A stretch of DNA of 64,000 bases from Ananas comosus (taxonomy: Eukaryota > Streptophyta > Magnoliopsida > Poales > Bromeliaceae). Where the stretch lies: assembly GCF_001540865.1 (NCBI RefSeq), contig NC_033637.1:8104344-8168343 (forward strand), in the 5' to 3' direction. Each line of letters opens with the position of its first letter. Within the stretch, counting starts at the first letter, position 1. Of the stretch, positions 36,252-45,826 are shown in pieces. Below the pieces are notes generated by a model. It was not told the DNA's origin. It did not search any database and was given only the letters and a program-made list of their open reading frames with translations. The position numbers and the translations under genes are program-made.

Positions 36252-36406
36252 CACTACAACAGAATTAGGTTATAGGGACACATGTTTGGGACACTTTTGT
36301 GTAAGTGTCCCATTTATGCCAAAACTTAAAGAAAAAATCTACTAATGCCTAAATACAAAGTCCAATCCAACCAAAAATAAAAGTTTACTCTACTCAACCC
36401 TCCCAA
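36252..36406 (+). mobile_element. Second CACTA-like terminus, cut by LTR-like DNA
   Basis: Begins CACTACAACAGAATTAGG, with subterminal GGGACAC / GTGTCCC repeats in both orientations (36275-36318). It differs from the 19164 terminus and so belongs to another family. It ends where TGTAAGAACCGAG begins. Confidence 0.55.
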
Positions 36407-37057
36407 TGTAAGAACCGAGATTTTGGCAGTGTAGCTAAACTCTCAGTTGACGATATTTTTGTGTGTAATTTAATTATAAAAGCACTCGTCAAGTTTTGGG
36501 AGAAAACGAGTTAGAACGGAGATTTTACGCGATCTCCAAGTTTCACTTAAAGTGAATAGTAACTCGGTTTTTCGGAGAAGCCACGATGTGAAGTTGGCTT
36601 CTGGCTCGTACCGGACTCCGTTCATAGCAGTCCAATAGCTCGTTTCGATCGGTTCAACTGTTCTGGAACTAATGGCGCTGACGGATTTTGAGTTTGACGC
36701 ACGGATTTTGAGGAAATCCGAAAATACATGTTTTATATGTATTTGTGCTTGTTTCTTTCGTTGGAGAGTTGGAATGGATTTCATCGCGAATCCGAGAGCG
36801 ATCGAGATGAAACGAAATCATAGCTTTGTTGTCTCCGTCATGCTGATCGCACTGGTGCGATCCGTTCGCAAATCTAACGGACGGATCTACGGAGATTGCA
36901 CGATGACCAAGTTGAGGTAAGTGAAGTTGCAATATTTTATGTACTGTTTCACGCGAGATCGCACAAGGAGGGCTATTCGCGCGTTTTACACCCGCTGTGA
37001 GGGACTTAGTACTAAATATTGAGGTTTGGTGGGTTAACTCGCAAATTTGCACCATGG

Positions 37058-37066
37058 TATATATAT
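37058..37066 (+). promoter_or_regulatory. TATA box of the unassigned LTR-like element
   Basis: TATATATAT, with a pyrimidine-rich TCTC leader starting about 140 bases downstream and an AACCCTAACCTAGCC stretch between. Confidence 0.5.
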
Positions 37067-37693
37067 GGTTATCTAGGGTTTACTCCATTGGAACCCTAAC
37101 CTAGCCCAGCTAACCCTAGCCGTCTCTTCCCCCACCTCACCTCGTGTGCCGCGCGCTTCCCGGCCGCCGCCGACTGAGCCCCGGCCGGCCAGCCACCATT
37201 TTCTCTCCATCTCTTCCTCTCTCTCTCTCTCTCTTCTCGGGTTTGAGAGTTGGCCGAGGCTGCTTTGCCTCCCTGCACCTTGCCGGCATCGCCCCGAGCC
37301 TCGGAGACCTCCCCCGCCGCTAGCCGCCGTCGCCCAGCGCCGCCGCTGCCGTCTGGACTGCTTGCAGCCAGTTGGAACCAGCTCGGGTTGAGGGAGCTTC
37401 AGCTCCCTCCCCTCGTGCTGCCGCCACCGGAGACCTCTCCCGCCGCCTTCCCCGGAGTCCCGGCTGTTAAGGATTTTATAGGTTGGCGAATTTCGTAAAG
37501 TTGTTTGGAGTCTTGAAGAGTTGATTGCAGAAGATTTTGAGAAAAGATTCAAATTGGAGGACAAAGACTCATTCGGAAAGATCGACACCTAAGGTATGTA
37601 GAAAAGATCATTTGTGGTGAAGATACATGTTTAAAATAAGTTCAGAAGACTTAGATTGCTTTAAAAACAAATTTCTGAACATTCATGTGTTCT

Positions 37694-37849
37694 GGGACCG
37701 GTCTCTGAGATGGAGAGACCGGTTCCCCCAAGGTCCTCACTGCGTAATCCTTGATGCAACCGGTCCCCTGTGGTGAGAGACCGGTTCCCGAACCTTGGTG
37801 GTTCTGTCACGCAGCGAGGGACCGGTCTCAAGTTTGAGAGACCGGTTCC
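37694..37849 (+). repeat. ACCGGT palindrome array in the unassigned LTR-like element
   Basis: Three pairs of GGGACCGGTCTC...GAGACCGGTTCC-type inverted units at about 37694, 37758 and 37819. This is the same architecture as in the Tekay and gag-only LTRs, although the flanking sequence is unrelated. Confidence 0.8.
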
Positions 37850-39914
37850 CGAACGTGGGGTTTNGCGGGCCACCGTCGCCATCGCCCGCCACCTCCCTCC
37901 TCCTCCTTATGACCCCGTGGCCCCTTCGCCACTGATCGGTGTCGCCATGAGGTCGCCGTCGCCCGAGAAGCCTAGCCCGAGCTCCTCTCTCCTCGTGCGG
38001 GCTAGGGCATCGTCGCCCATCTCTCCGGCTGCCTCTCGCCGGCGTCTCACGTGAGCAGCAGCCTTCCCCCACCTACCGCACCGTCCTGCCGGCGGCGCTC
38101 TCGCAGCCGAGTCGCCACCAAGTCGCCGCCGGCCGGATCCAAGCCACTCTACTCCGGTAAGCTTAGATAAGGGCTTTCCTTGAGTAGTTTACTGTTCCGG
38201 GCAATCCGAGGCTTTCCGATCTCTACGGAAGGGAGCATGATGATCGTGACTCATCGCTGATCATCGTGCTCACCTTAGTTTCTGTGGGGGAGACCCCGTT
38301 CCGTTATTTCGGCGATGTCGACCTTGTCGAGCCTTTTTGGCTACTGTTTCTGGTTTGCGTGCGTTGTTCTGGCGATCCAAGGCTGTTCCGATGCCTCTGG
38401 AGGTGAGCACGGTGATCACTGGTCAGTGATGATCACAGTGCTCACCTTACTTTGGATCAACAGAGTCCGGTTAGTCCTGTTCGGGGCGATTTTCCCCGAC
38501 TGTGCGCTGTTCGCAGAATTTTCGGGTTGCTCCCGCGCCTTCCACAGTGCGTCGTTGCGCTCCGGATCATGAGCACGGCCTCCGGCACGACGAGACCTAT
38601 CAGTACGTGTCTCGGCGAAATTTAGAAGTCGTCGGTTTACGAGAACGAGCCTTAGAAGTCAATTTACATAAAATGATGGATTTTATGTAAACTTAGGGAC
38701 TTTTATGCATTTGTACACCTTGTGGCTACTGTGGGCAGCGCGTTGGTGTGTGTGGTGACCTCTGGACTGGTTGTCCATGATCCGTTAGTTTTTGCGAAAA
38801 TCAAAAAGTCGATTTCGGTGCGTTTTTCGGCAAAATTCGCCAAAAGAACGCGGTTTTAGTTCGGATTTCTTCTGACATGGTTTGGTTGTCCTCTAAATTG
38901 TAGCTAAGCCTTGTTGGCTGAGCACCATCATCATTTTGTTGGTTCGGTGATGACGGGTGAGGGACAGTGGGTTCCAGTGTCGAAATAGACGCTTTTGGGA
39001 ATCCGTATTCGTACAATTATCCGACGATAATTGTGTAGTGGTGTTATCTTGTGTTTGCTGCTGAAACATCCAAATCAGAGTGTTTTGGGGCAGCGGGTGA
39101 CTCGTGACACAAGTCGGTGAGTTTCGGGACACTTAGTGGGTCCCGACGGCATCCCGGTGTGGTTTTCGGGACTTCCGATGAGTTACGGTGATCGGTTTTG
39201 GAAAACCGATTCGGGGACTTGTGTGGGGGTTTGTGAGTCTCGTACTTTGGGTTAGTGGGTTGGTTGCTGACCCGTTGGATCTTCGTAGGTTCGGTTGACG
39301 ATCGTGTACAGTTAGGAGATAGGTGCGACACTAGTACAGGTGGGTGCTTCGAGCTGGTAGTCGGTGAGATCGTTTCACCTTCCTCTGTTCTTTCATATCA
39401 GTATCGTAGTTTCTACATATCAGTTGTTTGTTTATCGTTCGTTCATCTATATCTCGTTGATTGCATTATGATAATTATGAATAGACATGTAGAGCAGGCT
39501 TACATATATACTGTATATCTGTGGACCTTAGGTCCAGGCAACACATCGACTCCTTTGTCGTGTGTTTCGATCTCGTTGATCGTGGTTCGGCGTTGTACGC
39601 CCTTGCACCTGGCTTCGGCCATGGCACCGGTCTCTTTTTGCTGGTTTTCGTTTTGAGCATATCAGCATGATTTAGTCACAGCACTGTGTATTCTAGACAC
39701 CAGGTTGGTTTGGTCACCAACTAAGGGGTGTACGTATCCGGATAGGTCGTCAGTGACGCATGAATAAGTTGGCAGTGTCTGCTCTGTGACAGGTAACGCT
39801 TGAGGTCTACGAACCAATATAGCAGCATCAGATTGGGTTTGGTTTGGACTATTTACCCTTGAGGCATCCAATCAGTTGAGTTTTTGGTTACAGTAGTAGT
39901 TTCGTTCTCAGTTA

Positions 39915-40008
39915 GTACCGGTACACAATGTGTTCCGGTAAAACCATCAAGGTTGTACCGGTACACAATGTGTTCCGGTACAACCATCAAGGTTGTACCG
40001 GTACACAA
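39915..40008 (+). repeat. 40-bp tandem repeat with internal hairpin
   Basis: Units start at 39915, 39955 and 39995 (the last one partial). Each contains GTACCGG...CCGGTAC, giving a 7-bp stem around TACACAATGTGTT, which is itself nearly palindromic. Confidence 0.85.
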
Positions 40009-40010
40009 CC

Positions 40011-40694
40011 CTGCAGAGGCAACATGAGAGCAGACCACTTAATCCAATTTTCTGGATTTTGGTGCCAAGTTCAAAACCTCAATTCTCGGGATACGAGCCA
40101 TGGGTCGGAACACTACCAACGACCCTCCAAAAACTGTGGAAATGCTCAGAACACAAATCAAACATTCGAACCTCGCAATTTGCAACGGTCCAGTGTGTTA
40201 TATGCCCCTTTTGGGTTTCCTGAGCTTGGAACTAGTGGAGAGAAGGCCTTGGACCTTAGATTGGAGCTTGTTTGAGGAAAGATTTCTAACCCTAGCTCAC
40301 TCCTAGCTTGGTTTGGAGTTTCAAGGGAGGTTAGTAATCTTGATCTTCTCTTTAGATCATGTTTCTTGTGGATTTTTGTGATGAAAACTTAGAATGAGAA
40401 ATCTAGGGTTTTATTTGGGGGTTGTTGATTTGTAGCTTTTGGGGCTAATTTGTTGGGTGTAGAACTTCCTTTTAGATTGGATTAGGAGTATCCTAGCCTT
40501 CATTTGGAGTTTGGAAGGGTTCTACACCATTCAAGGCGAGTTTTGACCTATTGTTGGGTTGGATTAAGTTGAGTTTGTGGGGTGTTCATTCATCACTCTT
40601 AACCCTCTTAGAAATTCTGTTAGAGTGCTAGAAGCTTGGTAGACAACTTCGTTCGAAGGAACGAAAGGGTTCGAAGATCATCCGGTATGTTTGA
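40011..40694. mobile_element. LTR fragments interrupted by Element 2
   Basis: 40085-40206 matches, in the same orientation, the solo-LTR-like insert at 51921-52040 (GACCCTCCAAAAACTGTGG; AATTTGCAACGGTCCAGTG). Its end at about 40206 therefore probably marks an LTR boundary on the minus strand. 40207-40694 resembles the middle of a Tekay-type LTR (GACAACTTCGTTCGAAGG). It stops at the Element 2 insertion point. Confidence 0.5.
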
Positions 40695-40868
40695 TGTAAT
40701 ATACCGAAAATTCGGAAAATAAATGTCAAACTTTAGTCAAAATTGACCAAAGTACGAGGTTGGTACACTTCGGAAAGTCCGAAGGCGTTAAAATGAGTAA
40801 AAGTGCATTGCGAGAGGTTTCGAGAGCTAAAAGAATCAAAAATCTGCAAACTGCAGTTTTTGGGCTCT

Positions 40869-41104
40869 CGGGGACCGGTCCCTGGTAGGAGAGACCGGTC
40901 CCCGAACGCGTGAGAAATGAGAAAAGCTGAAAATCGGCTAAGTCCCAGAAAACCAACTCTCGGGAACCGGTCCCTGTGGGAAGAGACAGGTCCCCGAGAG
41001 ACCGGTCCCTCTGGGAGAGACCGGTTGCCTCGTGCAAAAGCCCTACTGAGCTGCGGGAGGGCTCTCTGGGTCCGGTCCCATGTCGGGGAGAACGGTCCCC
41101 GAGC
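40869..41104 (+). repeat. ACCGGT palindrome array in Element 2 LTR
   Basis: Eight full or degraded palindromes of the GGGACCGGTCCC type. The intervening GGCTAAGTCC(C/T) and GAGCTCTCGGG phrases are shared with the arrays at 32299 and 46000. Confidence 0.85.
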
Positions 41105-42224
41105 ACGAAAACTGCCCAGATCTGACAGTTTAAGAGAATAAAAGCTGAGGGGTTTATTTGCAAAAATGCAACCCATGGGTTATGTTGAGGGATTATGAGG
41201 GCTCTTTCTCTCATTCACACCCTCTCACACTCTCTCCTCTCTTTCTCTCTCTAGAAGACAAGAAGGAGAAAAAGAAAAGAAAGGAAAGAAGGAAAAGAAG
41301 AAAAGAAAGGAAAGAAAAGGTGGAGAAGAAGACCAAAGAGTGGAGCAACTCCTTCTTCCTCTTTGGAGCAAAGGAAGGGAAAGCTTTGAGGTAAGCTTTG
41401 ACCCCTTTCATGATAAAACCCTAGAATGAGAACTAAATGACCTAGGAATGGTTTTGGTAGAGCCTTTTGGGTATTTCAAGCTTTCTTTTGCTTGTGGATA
41501 AGATCAAAACCATGGAATGGGCAAATGTGGTGAAGCTTAGAAGTGAGCTTCAACCTCTCTCATGGTAGAATCAAAACTAGGGTTTGGATTGAGCTAAGAA
41601 TGATTTAAATGGAACCTTTAAATGATTTGAAGCTTACTTTTGCTTCTCTAAGAGATCAAAACCCTAGTTTTAATGTGGGATGAGCAAGGGCACCCAAATT
41701 TGGAGCTTTTGCTTGTGAGGGTTCCAAAGTGAAATTGACCATCTAAAAATCTAATTGGGGTTATTTCCGACGTGTTGGTGCGCTCGGATTGACGTTACGA
41801 AAAGCCTATATAAAGTTATGAGCAAAAAGGCCTAATTTGGCTTCATTTTGCCGCAGGTAGCGAACTAGGCAGCTAAAAATTCCGAGAAAATCACCGTAGC
41901 ACCTAAGTAAGCCTACAAGGTAGGTGGTGCTCTCCAAACTTGTTGGAATTTTCTTTATGTCTAATGTGTCACTTCTTGAGCATGTATATTGTTGCATGCA
42001 TAGTAGGGTAATGAGATTATAAATATGTGAATGTTTGTATTTTGTGAGTTCAAGTGCATCATGAGATGGTTGAGAACCAATGAAAATGTAATAACCCTAT
42101 ATGTGCATGTAAAAGAGATAAGAACTTAGTGAAGTTAAAGAACAAGTGACATATGACATGAGGACAATGAAATGTGAGAATGAAAGCTAAAGATAGCATA
42201 AAGATTGATGTAAAGAACACTAGA

Positions 42225-42440
42225 GCTAGTGTGTGGCATCAAAGAGAACAAATGTGGTATAAAGAATGATAAAAGCTAGAGTTAGCAAATGTGTGGCATT
42301 AAAGAATGACAATTGCTAGAGTTAGCAACAAAATGTGGCATAAAGAACAATGGCTAGAGATAGCAATAAATGTGTGGCATAAAGAACACTAGAGTTAGTG
42401 TAAAAACGTGATGAAAGTAAAGAATGTAAAGAACACTAGA
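42225..42440 (+). repeat. Degenerate tandem repeats with GCTAGAGTTAGC hairpins
   Basis: Four to five units of roughly 45 bases, each with a GTGTGGCAT(A/C)AAAGAA phrase and a CTAGAGTTAG or CTAGAGCTAG semi-palindrome. They lie in the transcribed half of the LTR. Confidence 0.7.
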
Positions 42441-43184
42441 GTTAGTGTATTGACATGGTCGAAGATAAAGAATGCAAAGAACATGAGATTGACACAATGA
42501 CATTCAACCTTAGAGCTAAGGGTCATTTGTGCATAATTCCTTAGAGTTAAGGAACAGATTGAACTGAATATCCTTAGAGTTAAGGATTGATCATACTCGC
42601 TATAAGTCCTTACCTGAGGGTGGTCGCTCCCCCTCGGGCGATGCGCTCCGAAGTTTGTCATCACTAGGTTGAGTTACTCAGAGGACGGTCATAGCGGGAG
42701 GAAGCTGAGGGCCCGCGATCATGGATTTTGAGTTTGTGAGTTAATGAAGCGATACCCCCGGGTTAGCCTAGAGATTGAACGAAAGAACAAGAACAAAGAA
42801 TAAAGAACAAAGACCATGCATTCTTCATGAGTTATATTGAGCATCATTTTTTATCGCATTGTTCAGGCATATTAGTTGCATTTGTATAGTTGGCTACTTT
42901 TCAGCTTATTCTTTCTATTATGCCTGAGTTAGACCTAGTGGAAAAGTCGGTGAGATTGGGGCCGAACCCACTGGGAACTTCGTTATAGTTCTCACCCCAC
43001 TATTTTCACAGAGCCGGGACCGAGCGAGCCGGCGAGCGACTGCGGTAAAGGTATCGCGCCATAGACAGTGACTACCCGAGTCAGGTTTACATTTTGTAGT
43101 AGCATTCCCCTACTTTATCTTTGTGTTTGATGGGTTGAGATGTAAAAGAAAAAGAATGTAATGTTTATCTCGAGGAGAATGTGA

Positions 43185-43331
43185 TGTAAAAAGAAATGAT
43201 GAAAAGTATGTAAAGAACTATGAATGTACAAGTTAAATGCAATGTATGTGATCAAAANTGTAAAAAGAAATGATGAAAAGTATGTAAAGAACTATGAATG
43301 TACAAGTTAAATGCAATGTATGTGATCAAAA
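43185..43331. repeat. 73-bp duplication flanking a single N
   Basis: 43185-43257 and 43259-43331 are near-identical with one N (43258) between them. Probably a contig overlap left in the scaffold. Confidence 0.8.
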
Positions 43332-43559
43332 GAGAATCATAATACTTGTGTAGATGTTTAGTTTCCTTTCTTTCACTCATGGCTATTGCTTACCCTCGTG
43401 TAAGCCATTTGTATATGTTTCCGCTAGTGCTTTTCTCTACTCGAAAATGTACAAGTGATGAGCCTTGGGCGGGCAGAAAAAACTCTGTCCGTTCGGCGTC
43501 TGTTTGACGTGCCCGGGCCGGCCCACATTGGTATCGGTTTCGGGGCGTGACAGATATTG

Positions 43560-43571
43560 TGGCATCAGAGC
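43560..43571 (+). promoter_or_regulatory. Primer-binding site of Element 2
   Basis: TGGCATCAGAGC, one mismatch from the initiator Met-tRNA complement, seven bases after the LTR. Confidence 0.85.
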
Positions 43572-43639
43572 CTAAAGTGAAAGAATAGGAATGGACCTAG
43601 AGACCCTTAGGATTGGAAGACCTTAAGGATCTAGGAAAC

Positions 43640-43872
43640 GTGAGTGACGTGGAATTAAGTTAGCGAAAGCATATGATTGGGTCAAGTTTGGATGTCTCTA
43701 ATGTGATTAGAGGCTAGGTTTAAATTGATGTTTGTTCTCTATTCTTTGTGTTGTGTCGGGCGGCCTACGACATAATGCTTGGGGCAAGAACGAATGCATA
43801 AGATGCTTTCGCCAAATTGGGTATGGCTAAGTAATGTTGGTCATGTGGCTAATGCGAGTTGCTCCTTTTCAG
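43640..43872 (+). other. Candidate leader intron before gag (Element 2)
   Basis: Donor GGAAAC|GTGAGT and acceptor CTTTTCAG|GAAGC bracket 233 bases, corresponding to the 235-base interval in Element 1. The gag ATG follows six bases later. Confidence 0.5.
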
Positions 43873-43878
43873 GAAGCA

Positions 43879-45826
43879 ATGGCGCCTCGTGGTCGACCGC
43901 AGACAAGGTCGATGCCAGAGGAGCCGAGTGCGGCACCCGAGCAATCCGGAGCTAGTGGCGACGATGAGCTTCGGGAGCAAATGGCCGCACTTATCGGCGT
44001 AGTACGGCAACAAGCGGAGTCTGTTCAACGCCAAGGGAAGCAGATTCAATGGCTCCAGGAGGTTTTGGAGCGTCAGCAAGCGGCGGCGGCCCAGGCGGGT
44101 GTCGAGCATGGCGCACCCCCTGCGGTGGTGCTGAGCGTAGTTGAGGGAGCGGCGGCAGCGGCGGCTGTGCCCGTTATGGTAGTACCGACCGGATCAGGAA
44201 CCTCAAATCCTGATAGTGCAGCAGTTGAGGCGGAGCGAGAGCGCGCGCTGGCGGCTCTCATTCAGTTCCCGAAGTTCAACCCACCTGTCTTTGAGGGCGG
44301 AGTGGTGGAGCCAGCGGTAGTGGAGTCATGGATCGACTCGATGGAAACGCTCTTCGAGGATCTCAATACCTCGGAGACGGACAAGGTGTACCTCGCCACC
44401 CATTGTCTCAAGAAGGCGGCGAAGGTGTAGTAGAAACGAGTTAAGCGGGATCGACCTGCCGATCTTCCGCTTATGCTGTGGGAGGAGTTCAAGAGAGCGG
44501 TATTCGCGAACTACTTCCCCGATACGGCGAAGCGGAGACTACAAGAGAAGTTTCGCAAGTTGAAACAGGGTGATCGATCGGTGGGGGAATATGAGCAAGA
44601 GTTCTCTCACATTATCGACTGCGTTCCCGATGTTGTTCGAGATGATCGGGACCGGGCTGATTGGTTCTTACGAGGACTTCAACCGAGGATATACGAGAAG
44701 GTGCAGATCTTGAAGTTGACGATCTTTGCGGAGGTCTTTGATCGAGCCTTATGGGCGTAGCACGGTAGCGCCCATGTTCGAGAGGAATGAAAGGCTATGG
44801 CCGAAAGTAAGGACAAAGGCAAGAAGCGAACAACGGGGGGTGCCGGGGGCCGGCCAAATGCTAAGAAACTCCCTCGGTATCCCCGACAGCAGTCGAGGAA
44901 CTGGAGACCACCTCGGTGCGTCATTTGTGGCGAAGAGCACCGAGTGTCGGCTTGCCCGCAGCGAGACGACAAATGTTTCAAGTGTGGCCAACTGGGACAT
45001 CTTATCCGGGAGTGCCCGAGCTGGACGTCGTCTGCGCCGACGGCGACATCAGCACCGACTACCCCGAGACAGCTTGCGGGGTTGCCACCAGCGATGTCGG
45101 CTGGGCGCACGTCATCATTGTGTCAGCCGGAGGGATCGAGAGTGCCTAGCGGCCGAGTCTTTGCCGCTCAAGTGGAGGAGCAGCCTGCAGCAGCCGACGA
45201 TGTTGTGGCAGGTATAATTGTGATTAAAGGCACTAGAGCTAGAGCTTTATTCGATACTGGTCCTTCTCATTCATTCATTGGTGCATCTTTTGCAAAAACT
45301 CATGGTATCGAAATGGTGCATAGTTATGACTATTGGTGGGTTAATGCGCCGGAACATTCGTTCAAAGTGCACGAGGAGTGTTTGGCTTGTCCAGTGCAAA
45401 TAGGCGATTGGATTATGCCGATAGATTTGCTAGTGCTAGATCAGATGTGGGGATTCGATGTTATCTTGGGGACCAACTGGCTCTCTAAGTACTATGCGGT
45501 CATAGATTGTGAAAGTAAGGTGATCACTTTTCGTGAGCATAATCAAGAAGAATTGGTGTACCAAGCGTGCAAAAGTAAGCACTTCGCGGCGACCATATCG
45601 TCGGTAAGGGCGAAGAAAATGATCAAAGGAGGGTGTAAGGCCTATTTGCAACCATGGTAGACCCTCAGAAAGAGTACCCGGAGTTAGGGAATATTCGGGT
45701 ACTGTGCGAGTAGTCGGATGTGTTTCCGGCGGAGTTACCGGGATTGCCACCGGACCGGGAAGTTGAGTTCGTCATTGACTTGATTTCCGGGGCGGCGCCA
45801 GTTTCGAAGGCTCCGTATAGAATGGC
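43879..45826 (+). pseudogene. gag, protease and start of pol of Element 2
   Basis: Gag starts MAPRGRPQTRS. An in-frame start at 43834 is less likely because it lies upstream of the putative leader acceptor. Stops TAG TAG (about 44428) replace two Trp in the conserved KVWWKR motif, with others at 44758 and 44788. The CCHC knuckle is CFKCGQLGHLIREC. Protease keeps its Asp (LFDTGPSHSF) near 45245-45280. The frame is lost near 45650 and coding similarity runs to the TR-GAG A insertion after AGAATGGC. Confidence 0.9.

Larger units (their letters stand above)
36407..40010 (+). mobile_element. Unassigned LTR-like sequence with promoter signals
   Basis: Starts TGTAAGAACCGAGATTTT, a plausible LTR start. 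A TATATATAT box (37058-37066) is followed by a TCTC-rich leader (37215-37238) and a GC-rich stretch with CCGCCG runs, as in transcribed LTRs. 37694-37849 holds six ACCGGT palindromes, and one N sits at 37864. Segments around GATGATCGTGACTCATCGC (38238) and GGTGATCACTGGTCAGTG (38410) are related to each other. No reverse transcriptase or other protein frame is visible. It could be a single long LTR, several LTR pieces, or a chimera across the N. Confidence 0.45.
40695..43552 (+). repeat. 5' LTR of Element 2
   Basis: Starts TGTAATATACCGAAAATTC and ends TTCGGGGCGTGACA; 2858 bp. It contains an ACCGGT array (40869-41104), a purine-rich AAGAAAAGAAAGG tract (41255-41335), a series of GCTAGAGTTAGC/GTGTGGCAT repeats (42225-42440), and a 73-bp duplication around an N. 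Divergence from Element 1 LTRs is substantial, so it is another subfamily. Confidence 0.85.

Noticed and set aside
39915..40008. Regularly spaced 40-bp repeats resembling a small CRISPR array
   Set aside because: The units are contiguous with no variable spacers, and the host is a plant nuclear genome. It is a minisatellite.
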